Positions 50,924 through 61,142 of a stretch of 64,000 nucleotides of DNA are shown piece after piece (the first letter of the stretch is position 1; each line of letters starts with the position of its first letter). Below the pieces are notes generated by a model, which made no database searches, had not been told where the DNA came from, and saw only the letters and a program-made list of their open reading frames with translations. Position numbers and translations under genes: made by a program. The DNA is from Ephemerocybe angulata (lineage: Eukaryota; Basidiomycota; Agaricomycetes; Agaricales; Psathyrellaceae), in assembly GCA_013368325.1 (NCBI GenBank), contig JAACJK010000064.1, forward strand, positions 62,001-126,000, in the 5' to 3' direction.

Positions 50924-53900
50924 CGCAAGCTTGATGGCGCCTGACGCGCCGTTGTCGGGAGTACGGGAATTACTGTTTATAGGTGAAAAACTTCCTTTTG
51001 GGGCTAAAAAGACGAAAAAAGAGCTAACTTAAACACCCTATCTAATACATTCAGGCTTTTCAGACCGTCATAACCTCTCCCATGGCAATGAGTACGTGGC
51101 TGTTGAAGACACGCAGAGCACGGCCATGGGATCCCTCGGGGCAGCAGCAACCCTTCGTTGGGGAAGCGAGCGGTTCTGCGCTGGCTTATATAGACCTCCG
51201 GACCCTTTCCGGTACGTGCTCCGCCGCCTTCCCCTTTTCTCTTTGTGCTCTTCACCTTCTCCTTTCAGACCTCGGACCCTTTCATTCGGGTAGCAGGTAC
51301 GTACTCATCCCTCCTGTCTTTTGTGTCTGTGTGCTCGTCGCATTCAACTTTCCTTTGCATGCTCCATCGTCTCTAAAGTTCCCTTCTAATGCAAGTACCA
51401 GCTGCATTTGAAGAGTTCTTTAGATACTCTGGAGCATGACTCCCCGAAAGCCTGACCTCCTATCCACAGGTTTCCTTCTCGGTTCCGCATCACGTCCTCA
51501 TACATCATTACGTCCGTGAAACAGGTCCGCTGTCTGCCCCACCCATTCTTTCCTTCCTCAAACCGTACTCATACCCTTACCTAGGTGCCTCTTTGTGCTG
51601 CGTAGTGAAGTAGTTCAAGCTCTAAGTAGTATAGATTCGCAATTCCAAGTTGCCCGTTCTTGCTGTTGTGATAAGTATGTCGCTGCCCAAGACTCGGCTC
51701 CCTTTCCGCTCCCGCAAAAAGAATTTGTCTATCCCCGAGTGCAGACAGCGGAGTCTTCCATTGGGCCCGCCGGAGATCTCCTGCATCGTGCCCACAGCGG
51801 ATGAACGTTATCCGAATTATACGGTTGATCTGTATTCACTGCCAGCGTTGTGATTCTTGGCTACGATTCTATTGTCCATTCGCCCCCTCATTCTTCCAAC
51901 TCCCGACTTCCTAGTATTTCTTTCTGCCTCCTCCATGGCGCCCAGCCCAACCGCAAAACCGCTAGAAGGTGCTTACCCGTTGTCAGCAATATTCTCGCCA
52001 CATGGAATGGCCGCCTTCGATGCCTCTGTATGTGTTTTCTCGTCCTCTGACACGCCAGGTGTGGTTTATCAACATCACCAGAATTCTCCTTGAGCCACGC
52101 ACACAGCCGTCGAACCACCTCGCCGCTCATTCAGCCAAATACCCGCCTGCCGACTCGCTAGACCCTGACCTCGATACAACCGTGTTCCTCGAGTCTTCAC
52201 AGTGTGTGCATACTCCCCCCTGTACTCTGCCTTTCGCCGCTGATACTCTTCTACCCTACAGCTCGCTTTCTCTGGCCAAGCGGACGTCAACATATCCACA
52301 AATATCGAACTAGGTCCGTTATGATATATTTCGCACACATTCCTCCTTCAGCCTCTCATCACGTCCACCGCACAGGAGATCTCACCGGAATCATTTCTAT
52401 TGCGGAATCGCGATAAAGCTCACCCCAGCATCCGTTAGCCTAGCGGACGTCAATATACCCACGAATAGCCATCCAACGCCACACCCCATTTCCCGGAACG
52501 ATTTCTGTTGCGGAATCGCGAAATAAGTCGCGCCAATCTCACCATAATCACCCGTACGCCATTTGATCCCAAATTCCAATGAGGTTCTCATTTCGTTTCC
52601 AGGCCGCTTGCGGGTGATCCATCTACGACCACAAATCCCAACCGCTCATAAGTCCTCCTCTCCCAAGCAATCGGCCCTTTCCCCGGAATCGTTTCTGTTG
52701 CGGAATCGCAAAATCAAAGCGCCAAACGGCCCGTCACTGTGCTCCTCGCAGCACACCTTTCCCAAGCACGATGATCATCCGTACGTCATTTAAACCCAGT
52801 TAGGTTCGCTCAAGAGCCTATCATTCCGTACACGAGCTTATTTCGTTTCCAGGTTGCTCGCGGGACGCCGATCCATCTATAATTTGCCATGGCGGAACCC
52901 GTGAGTCTCGCGCTTTACTCACCGCTTGCACTCGATATTTACACCAGGGTCTCCACGCAGCACAGGCGCGCTTAGACTTCCCCGTGTCGCTCTCCTCACA
53001 AGCCTCGCATGCCGTCTCACAACGATCATCCGTACGTCACTCGATCCCAGGCAGGTCGCGCCAGGAGCCTATTATTCCGTACAGGAGCTCATTTCGCTTC
53101 CAGGTTGCTCGTGGGACGCCGATCCGTCTATACTTTGACATCCCCATGCCGTGACTTGTGAGTTTCGCTGCGGTTCACTCGCGTTATGCATTTGGAATCC
53201 AATTTTAACGACTGACATAAGGTGTGTCTTACCAGCGTCAGCGAGAAGGACCCTTACATGCGCGCAGCGCCGCTGGCCGCTGTCTGGTTCACAAGAAGAT
53301 GCCCATGGCATGGGAATGCCCCGAAGGCCTTGAGGCATCCAACCGACCGACCGTGGCTTTGACTTCGGAATCAATGATTCGTTACCCGCACATTTGGTAA
53401 GTCAATCTCGTTCAGACCTTTGTACAATCACTGATGGTCTGTTTACACCAGCAATGCTCTCGGCCTCTTCTCTACAGGGCCTAGACTAAATACTGGCTCC
53501 TTTTGGGCTGTGGAAGCGAAGAAGCATCACCGGGGAGTTTCGATTGTCGAAGCACGGAATAAGCGCGCGGGCGCTTAGCACCATTCCGCGAATTCCGAAG
53601 GTTTCTTAGGGTCGAAATAAGTAAAATAGGAGAAAATACCTCTAGCTCATGCGCCGGAATGTATTAGAATTACAGGAAGGTGAATCAGGCGAGATTTGAA
53701 AGGCTCGGGGAATGCTTCGCCTCATCGAAGTTCCGCGCTAGTGCTACCCTGGCTCCGAATTAGATTTACACATTCAGTGTCTGCGAGCCGCCAATTCGAT
53801 AGCTGACACGGGTAGCGGTTGGATGTCAGGCTAGTGACATTGAATCGCTTAGCCTTCCGAACACCCCGCGCCTGAGCAACCGTGCTCGTCCCCCCGTTCT

Positions 53901-54943
53901 CCTGTTTGTCACAATCGTGCACTCCAACCATGATACCGCCGTAGGAGCGTCAAAGCCTCCACAGTAAGCTCATTGAATGCCGTCAGGTTCTGTACGGACA
54001 GCGAAAATGGTGTGGTCGAGATTCGTTGCCAAGCCGAGCGGGGAGTGCACGCCGAACGGGATTCAGAGAACTTGGGAATGCGCGAGCGCGCCGTAATCGC
54101 AGATTCGAAGATGTAGGCCTGGAAAGGAAGCTTCAATGGGAGCAGGGTAAAAGCAAGGTGGGAGAAAGAAATATGACGTACGTGGGGGCAATCTCCGCAG
54201 TGAAGCACTAATATCGAGCCGATTAACTTGAACTCACAGCGCATGCGCAAAGTTAAGCGCCCAAACGCGTTCTGTGCGTAGAACCTACAATCCAAGAATC
54301 TACATCCATTTCTTTACATTGGGGGATCGTCCACTCGTCCAAAATTGACTGCCAAGTGCCAGCCATCTCAGTGCTTACGCGCAAACGGCACTCTTCTCCT
54401 CCCAGTCCCATGCACCTCTAATCGTGCGTTTCAACGCATTGACCCGCACATCTCTAGCTCTCGTACATAGATTAACTAATAGACCCGTGTGTGACACCTG
54501 TCAGGCGGGTAGCGAGGGACGAAGTTCAAAATTTGAATTCCATGGGGGACTTGGGTCCTCCGGACCCAGGAAGAGAGATACGCACGTCGCACGTCGCTAG
54601 ATACATTTTGTATGTCTCTGGTAGCTATAGCGTGCAATTAGTATGTACTTTGTGCTATGAGTACCGCCCGATCTGACCTAGCCCAACTCGATCTTCAGGA
54701 AAACGCGAACGCAAAGAAATCGTCGCCTCGGCGCTTAATCGCCCTAAGCACACCAACACGCCTCTATCCGCGCCAGAATAAGCTCACAAAGTACACCAAC
54801 ATTACTCCCGAGTACTCCTTTTACATACCTGCCCTGGGGATTATCCTCACAGCCGGCAAATCTTCGATAAACCCAAGCCGATCCAGCCCTCCTCCCCACC
54901 CCCATTCACGCGCCGAGCACGCGTTCAAACCGCCCTGCGTCCC
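50924..54943 (+). other. Array B6: shorter, diverged two-intron module region
   Basis: At 4020 bp it is about 530 bp shorter than B2-B5 and clearly diverged. Copies of the TTTCT-TTGCGGAATCGC exon motif remain near 52395, 52505 and 52690, followed by the GTACGTCA-type introns and a final GTGAGTTT-type intron near 53157-53220. At 54553-54567 the palindrome centre reads GGGTCCTCCGGACCC, the reverse complement of the other units. No gene supported. Confidence 0.4.
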
Positions 54944-57190
54944 CAGCTCGTCTTGGCGACCTATAAATACCCATCATCCCTTGATGGGCAGCGTAAATGC
55001 ACGCTAGCGTAGTCTGCGAGGGAAAATTCTGTGCGCAAAAAGCGAGGAGCGAATCGGAGGAGGAGGATACGCACGTAAAGCGCGTAAAGGACAAGGAGCG
55101 CCTCGGAGCCTGGGCCGGGAGAGTTCTATGCGGGCTGAGACAGGGTGGGATGTGTGACGCGGTCTGGGTGTGGGAGTGTTGCATGGGGAGGTATAAAGGC
55201 TGGAGGGGTGGGTGGAGTAAAATCAGAGTTCTCCACTGCGAGGATCGTTCCCTTCCTCATTCCATAGCCTGCTCGCTATTTCGTGCTCCCTTCGTCTATC
55301 TCGTTGTCTCTCCTTGCTGCTTATTGTACTGTCGTCGTTATCCAGCTCGAGGTCAGTAATTCTCCGTTTGTGATGCTATGCTCATATTACTTACCACTTG
55401 TCCCTAGATTCTAAGTCATTCGCGTTTCTATTGATCTCTGCACTGTTATAACAAGTATGTCTATTCATTCTGTCTAATACATGACGCTAATTGTCTGTTG
55501 CTAGTGCCGCCTGAAGCCAACTCGATCCTAGCCCAGTACATCACGACGATAGAGGTATGTTAGTCCCGGTATCAAGACGAAACGAGCTCACCATGATATC
55601 ACTTCTCAGCTAGAAGTTTGCATTCCTGCGTCGACGTTGCTCGTCGTTTCCACGAACCCTCTGCCGTCTGTGTGACCTCCTCGTTGAGGGATGGCCTGGC
55701 TAAAGGTAAGTAACAGTTTGCCATATAGGCGAGTCAGTACTTGCCATTTGCTTACCATTCCACGGTAGAACTTGTAGGGAATGTGTCGATCTGACGAATC
55801 AGAAAACAGAGCGAAGCGCAAAGTGAGTAACAGGCCATCTTCTTACTAGTCATGATACTCACCTGCTGTTGACGCCATCCAGAATCTACGCCGGGCTTTG
55901 GCGGCGTCGACTGGGTGTGTGCTGTAGGGTTGGGTCCAGTCCAGTCGCATATTGGCGGTTCTGAAAGGACGAGAGTAAGTAACTAATTATGCTTGGAAAA
56001 TCTCAGCACTGACCTTGTTCCACCCAGAAGCCAACGCTATCACGCGCCGCTCTCGTTGCTCTCGTCGAAGTTTAGTAGAGTTGACGGCGTCTGGCGTGTG
56101 CGGTCCGGTCGTATATTGGCAGCTCTAAAAGGAATTCGGCCGCGTCGTAAGTAACAGGCTACATATAGTGAGATCTCAGTACTCACCTTTCGTTTGTCCC
56201 ACCCAGCGTCGCCGTCGTTGTTTCCACCAGTGTGAATGTCGGAGGGCGGATGGGATTCCATGCCGTCGTCGTTTGTGCCAGTGGCCGCCGAGACCGAGAC
56301 TTGCGCGCTTGGCTTTCAGCACTCGTTGCTCCGGATTTCTGCTCATCACGTCGAGGCGGTCAAGGTGAGCAACGGCACCCTTGGAGTCACTGAAGCGGTC
56401 GTCGACCTCGGCCGTCTGGGGTAATGGGTCCGGTTGGGCCGTACATCGGATGTGAAAGAGGTTGGGGTGAGTGCATGGACTAGATCCTATTGTCGCTGAG
56501 AGCCGAGGATTTACTTGAGTCTTGCGCGTGCGCGGTTTTCGGTGCTCGTCGCGCAGGATGCCCGTTCGCCGCTAATGCCAAGGTGAGTAGTGGGCCAACT
56601 GGGTACGGTTAGATGGTCATACAACGGGGCGAGCCGCTACGCTGCAGTGGTCGTAGACGGCGGTGGGTTTCGGCTGGGATGTGTAGCCAGCTCCTCGGGT
56701 CAAATCCTTGGTTCATGGGACACAGATCTACGAGAAGGTCAGTACCTCGAGCCGACTAAACCACGTCGATGCAGTTGTATGTAGCACACCTTGTATTGGT
56801 AGTCGTCTTCATGGTTGAGCGGGAGATGGTGTGCAGAGCGCCGAGGATCGCGGACGTCGTAGACCTTGTGTTGTCGTGTTCGTGGTTTCGCGGGACAGGA
56901 TGTGCTGGAGGCTGCGCGAAAGGGGTTCGCGCTCGATCGAGTTCAATCAGGCATCACTCATAGTCGAACCCCTTCCCGACTTCTTCCTGACGGTGACTCC
57001 GGGCGAGAGACGCGTATGGCGTCGATGTCCAAGGCACGCCTCAGTTGCTTGTCGGCAGCGTCTGGACCAAACAGCGTCAACGAGCCGAGCTGAGCGTGGG
57101 AACTGATCTGAAATTTCCTCCTGGCCTTCCTGGACGTTGTGAACGACGACGGAACCGATTTCCTCTCCTCCCCACCCCTTATAACTCAAA
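54944..57190 (+). other. Array A7: shortened upstream region of the full-length NOG1
   Basis: This is the only A region attached to a complete NOG1 and the shortest (2247 bp). The 50-nt exon (55505-55554) is followed directly by the intron that in unit 2 starts at 9892. The ~670 nt between the two ATAGAGGTATG repeats is gone. The three-copy block upstream of NOG1 is reduced. Immediately before the start codon is CCCCTTATAACTCAAA, the same proximal sequence as in all other copies. Confidence 0.45.
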
Positions 57191-59590
57191 ATGTCGACCA
57201 GCGGGCTCAAGGCCATTGCGCCAGTGCCCACAGCGGCCGATTTTCTGGATATTGTCTTGTCCAAGACCCAGAGGAAAACACCCACGGTGAGGGAGAACGG
57301 TTTGCGATTGAATGAATACAGCCATGCTGAATGCGATATCGGCACTAGGTCATCCACAAAAACTTCAAAATCAGTCGTATTCGTAACTTCTACATGCGCA
57401 AAGTCAAGTTCTGTCAGGATTGCTTCGACGAAAAGCTGGGAGCCATCCTTACCGAATTCCCCATGCTCGATGTGCGTTTCGGTTCTCTTTCCATGGGCTA
57501 AATGGCTGATCTTTGGGCATTGTATCTAGGATCTTCACCCTTTCCTTTCCTCGCTCATGAACGTCCTCTACGACAAGAACCATTACAAGCTTGCGCTGGG
57601 TCAGCTGCGAACGGCAAGGCATTTGATCGACCATGTCGCGAAGGATTACTGCCGTCTCCTCAAATTCGGCGACAGTCTGTACCGCTGCAAGCAGCTCAAG
57701 AAGGCTGCGCTCGGTCGGTGAGTGCTTACATCGAAACCTTGGTGAAACCTCGCTCACGTACTTTTTTCATCCTCGCAGTATGGCTACGATCATGAGGCGC
57801 CAAAAAGACCCCCTCGCCTATCTCGAGCAAGTCAGGCAACACATCTCCCGTCTCCCCGCCATCGACCCCAACACCCGTACCCTTCTCGTCTGCGGATACC
57901 CCAACGTCGGAAAATCGTCTTTCATCAACAAGGTTACCCGTGCCGATGTCGATGTGCAGCCCTACGCCTTCACCACCAAGTCGCTGTTCGTTGGACATCT
58001 CGACTACAAGTATCTGAGGTGGCAGGTCATCGATACCCCCGGTATCCTTGATCACCCGCTCGAGGAGATGAACACCATCGAGATGCAGAGTATCACCGCC
58101 ATGGCCCATTTGAAGAGCGCTATCCTCTACTTCATGGATCTCAGTGAGCAGTGTGGATACACTGTCGAGGCTCAGGTATGATTTTCCCGTTCACTTCCTG
58201 AAACGAAGCTGACGCCGCGTGCAGTGCAAGCTCTTCCACTCGATCAAGCCTCTTTTCGCCACTAAACCCACCGTCCTCGTCCTCAACAAAATCGATGTCA
58301 TGAAGCTCGAAGAACTGCACCCCGACAACCGCGCCCTCGTGCAAGAAATCATCGACACCGAAGGCGTTATCTGCGTCCAGACCTCCTGCGCCACCGAAGA
58401 GGGTGTGATGGACCTCAAGAACAAGGCTTGCGACGCTCTCCTTGCCCACCGCGTCGACCTCAAGATGAAGGGTAGCAAGATCACCTCAGTTGCGAACCGT
58501 ATCCACGTCGCCCAGCCCAAGCCCAGAGACGACGTTGTCCGGGCGCCCTGTATCCCCGACGCTGTCAAGAACAGGAAGAAGTTCGACAAGGATGATCCTG
58601 ACAGGCCGAGATTGCTTAGGGATGAAGAGCTCGAGCAGGGTGGTGCTGGTGTTTACAACATCAACATCAAGAGTGCGTGTTCCTTTACCTTTTCCTTGTG
58701 CGCTTTCTGACTTTTTTGAGCAGGGGACTACCTCCTCGCCAACCCCGAATGGAAGTTCGACATCATGCCCGAGTTCATGGACGGCAAGAACGTCGCCGAC
58801 TTCGTCGACCCCGACATTGCCGACAAACTCGAGGCTCTCGAGCGCGAGGAAGAAAGACTGGAGGCCGAAGGCTTCTACGCCAACGAGGAGGAGATGGTAC
58901 GCCCTCCACCCCAATACCCCACTTAACAACATACTGACGTCGTCTTTCCCCAGTTCGACTCGGACGACGAGCGCGAAGCCCTCGAAATGGTCGACAGGGT
59001 CGGCCACAAAAACGCGGCCCAGATGGGCAAGAAGGGCACGAAGAACCAGGCGCGCCTCCCGCGTACAGCCGGCCTGCGCACCATCACGGAGCTCACCGAG
59101 CAGCTCACGAAGGCTGGGTACGACCCCAGCCGCATCCAGGAGCGTGCGGAGATGCTCGCCAAGATCCAGGGCGCCAAGTCGAAACGGAAGCGCGATGATG
59201 ATGATGACGAGGATGTGGATATGGAGAGCGCAGACGACGAGGATGGCTTTGAGGATGAGGATATGGATGTTGATGCGGGTGCGAAGAAGGTCAAGAAGGT
59301 TAAGACGAATAGTGGGAGGGCGGTGCCGAAGAGGATTACTGCGGCGAGGGAGGGACAGATGTCGGGTCTCAGGGACGAGAGGGTTCGTTCGCTTTATCTG
59401 CCTCATAGACTTGTTCTGACCTTTCATTCGTGTTTAGCAACTCAACAAGACGCGCGAGCTGCACAAGTTTGCGCAGCGGCCGAGAAACGCCTTGGCCAAG
59501 GCTGGAGAGGCGGATCGCAAGATCCAGACCAAGATGCCCAGACATTTGTTCGCCGGAAAGCGCAAGGGCGGAAAGACCGACAGGAGATGA
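57191..59590 (+). CDS. NOG1: Nucleolar GTP-binding protein 1, full length (668 aa)
   Basis: Eight exons join in frame: 57191-57286, 57349-57471, 57530-57717, 57779-58175, 58225-58672, 58724-58896, 58954-59382 and 59438-59590. NOG1 is an Obg-family-related GTPase that binds nucleolar and nuclear pre-60S particles, where its C-terminal tail probes the peptide exit tunnel (established for yeast Nog1, 647 aa). Visible: helical N-terminal domain (1 to ~165), P-loop GYPNVGKS 175-182, DTPG 221-224, NKID 289-292, G5 near 321-324, the [11 protein letters not shown] segment after 406, an acidic stretch ([11 protein letters not shown]) and the family's basic C-terminus [19 protein letters not shown]. 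Intron 3 ends CATCCTCGCAG, where all truncated copies have a shorter end. It is the only complete copy here and so presumably the essential one. It is convergent with the gene at 59828-60703. Confidence 0.95.
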
Positions 59591-59827
59591 GCAGTATGTC
59601 TCTTTCCCCTCCTCGTTGTCGTTATCTTTCCTTTATTCTTGCTTTTCCGTTTTCTCCGCCTTCTCTCGTTTCATTCCTGTGTCTACTCCGTGTACTTTTA
59701 CGACTATTTTTCTGCTATGGCGTCCACTACCCTTGGAAGCATGTCGAGATATGATTAATACATTGCGGGATGGGCTTATCAGTACTGCGTCGAGTGGGTT
59801 CTCAAAGACAGCTAGCTATATCGTGCA
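59591..59827. other. NOG1 3' flank, convergent intergenic
   Basis: A pyrimidine-rich 237-bp gap between two convergent genes, presumably holding both 3' untranslated regions. No clear terminator motif is seen. Confidence 0.4.
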
Positions 59828-60703
59828 TCATCCCGATTTCTCCAGGCGTTCCCGAAGACGCCAGGGCAGTTGGGAATGCCATTGCTGGGTGCCTGTGGCC
59901 GCGTTCTGTTGGAGCTTCAGCAATGCCCTCTTCTTTGCCCTGCCTCTGTGACTCTGTCGGGGTGCGTTTGCCTTGGGCTTTACTGGAGATCCTGCGGGAG
60001 GCGTTACTGGGGGTTGTGGGGGTAGTTTGGTAAAGACCTTGGCCCTAGGAAACTCGGTGGGCGAAAGGGGAGGGGTGCGGGGCACTGGCCAGTCCGGGAG
60101 GCAATCGGGATCGAACTTGGTGTCGGGTACGACGAAGCTCGAAGGCGGCACTGGAGGATAGGTGGCCTGCGCACACGCTGCCTTCCAGGGCATCGTTTCC
60201 CTTCTCCTGGGGGTCATTGGGACAAGGGATGTCGCGGCGTGGCGCGAGGCCAGGAGCCAGGCGACGCGGGAGAGGACTGAATTTGTGTCGACCGTCTGAT
60301 TCGTGTTTTTGAGGTAGGAGGGGCCGATTTGGTAGGCGAGGGAGCGGATGGCTTCGGCGGAGTCGAGGAAGATGACGAGGGTGCGGTCGCCCGGCGACTG
60401 GAGTGCGAACCAGGCGGTTGAGGATAGGATCGCTTCCGTGGCTGTTCCTTCTACCTCGAGGAGGTGGACTTTATGGTGGGACCTAGCTATGGCCGTGTGG
60501 TAAATGTTGTTTCTTATTCGTTGGACTGCGATGTGTGCGATCAGGGGTTTGTCGGAGAAGTATACGGGACCGTAGAACAGCTTGGAGAGTTCATCGGAGT
60601 GATTTGGCATGGTGGGTTGGAAGTGCTTGATGGGGGGAAGGAGGGTCAATACTCTAGCCGCAATAAGTACTGTGGTGCATTGACCTCTTGTGGTTCGAGA
60701 CAT
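59828..60703 (-). CDS. Hypothetical protein, possible RNase H-like N-terminal part
   Basis: An uninterrupted 291-codon frame. I do not recognise a family with confidence. Residues ~50-160 (HIAVQRIRNNIYHTAIA..., then an E-rich helix with EGTATEAI, then a strand-helix LVIFLDSAEAIRSLA) resemble the order strand, Glu-helix, strand-Asp-Ser-helix of RNase H folds, but the usual first DGS motif is absent. The second half is proline-rich (PPVPPSS, PPQPPVTPPAGSP) and ends with a basic patch (HRGRAKKRALLK), typical of disordered or nucleic-acid-binding tails. An internal Met at residue 32 is an alternative start, and upstream exons are possible. It could be a lineage-specific gene or a retroelement remnant. 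Confidence 0.5.
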   Translation of the reverse strand: MSRTTRGQCTTVLIAARVLTLLPPIKHFQPTMPNHSDELSKLFYGPVYFSDKPLIAHIAVQRIRNNIYHTAIARSHHKVHLLEVEGTATEAILSSTAWFALQSPGDRTLVIFLDSAEAIRSLAYQIGPSYLKNTNQTVDTNSVLSRVAWLLASRHAATSLVPMTPRRRETMPWKAACAQATYPPVPPSSFVVPDTKFDPDCLPDWPVPRTPPLSPTEFPRAKVFTKLPPQPPVTPPAGSPVKPKANAPRQSHRGRAKKRALLKLQQNAATGTQQWHSQLPWRLRERLEKSG

Positions 60704-61142
60704 GTTCGATTAGACAAGCGATGCTGGTTTGACCCTCGAGCTCGGCTCGGGAAGCCATGGTCAATGGGTTATGTTTCAGATGCATGAGCATAAACAAAGC
60801 TGTCGGTGAGCATTTCAAGCCAAACAGATGTCTTAGGTGAAAGAACGTTCTTCCAATTGAGTATGTGGCTATTATATCGAGGCCAAAAGCACCGCTGCTG
60901 GCGATACAGTCTAGGCGCTTAGCGGAAGCGCCCATCACTAAGCCCGGTAGATTGCCAAAAAGAATCCCATGAATACAGCAGAAGAGCAAAGTGTAAATTG
61001 AGACTGAAAAGGCCTATGATATATGCCTCTTTATATCCTCGAGCGTAGCCAACGCTTGAGCGGAGCGAGGCTCGAATATGGCGTTAAAAGGTTCTGGTTT
61101 CCTAGGGTCACGTATCAGGTCCAAGATCACTCTCGTGGAACA
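60704..61142. other. Intergenic region, no gene supported
   Basis: Between the hypothetical gene and the 3' end of the P450. An imperfect inverted repeat CTCGAGCG...CGCTTGAG lies near 61038-61060. Nothing else is visible. Confidence 0.4.

Larger units (their letters stand above)
1..58640 (+). repeat. Tandem array of seven ~9 kb direct repeats containing NOG1
   Basis: The same order of landmarks recurs seven times: TATAAATA with a hairpin, multi-intron array A, NOG1 5' exons, then array B. Landmark starts are 1, 8589, 17619, 27076, 36541, 46010 and 54944. NOG1 start codons are at 2599, 11587, 21064, 30522, 39987, 49456 and 57191. Homology with the terminal full-length gene ends at the GAGCAGGG motif at 58633-58640. 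The left end is cut by the window, so more units may lie outside. Units 3-5 are nearly identical; units 1, 2, 6 and 7 are diverged by substitutions and indels. No transposon termini or mobility genes are visible, so segmental tandem duplication with later unequal exchange is the likeliest origin (inference). Confidence 0.95.

Noticed and set aside
1..58640. Ribosomal DNA, a telomeric repeat or a retrotransposon array as explanation of the ~9 kb period.
   Set aside because: No rRNA sequence, telomere motif, long terminal repeats, reverse transcriptase, integrase or transposase frames could be found. The only recognisable gene in the unit is NOG1.
58486..59427. A 313-codon open frame on the - strand and a 309-codon frame on the + strand over the 3' half of NOG1.
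   Set aside because: Both are shadows of NOG1 exons 5-8 in other frames, and their low-complexity Ser/Arg/Leu composition follows from GC-rich codons of the real frame.
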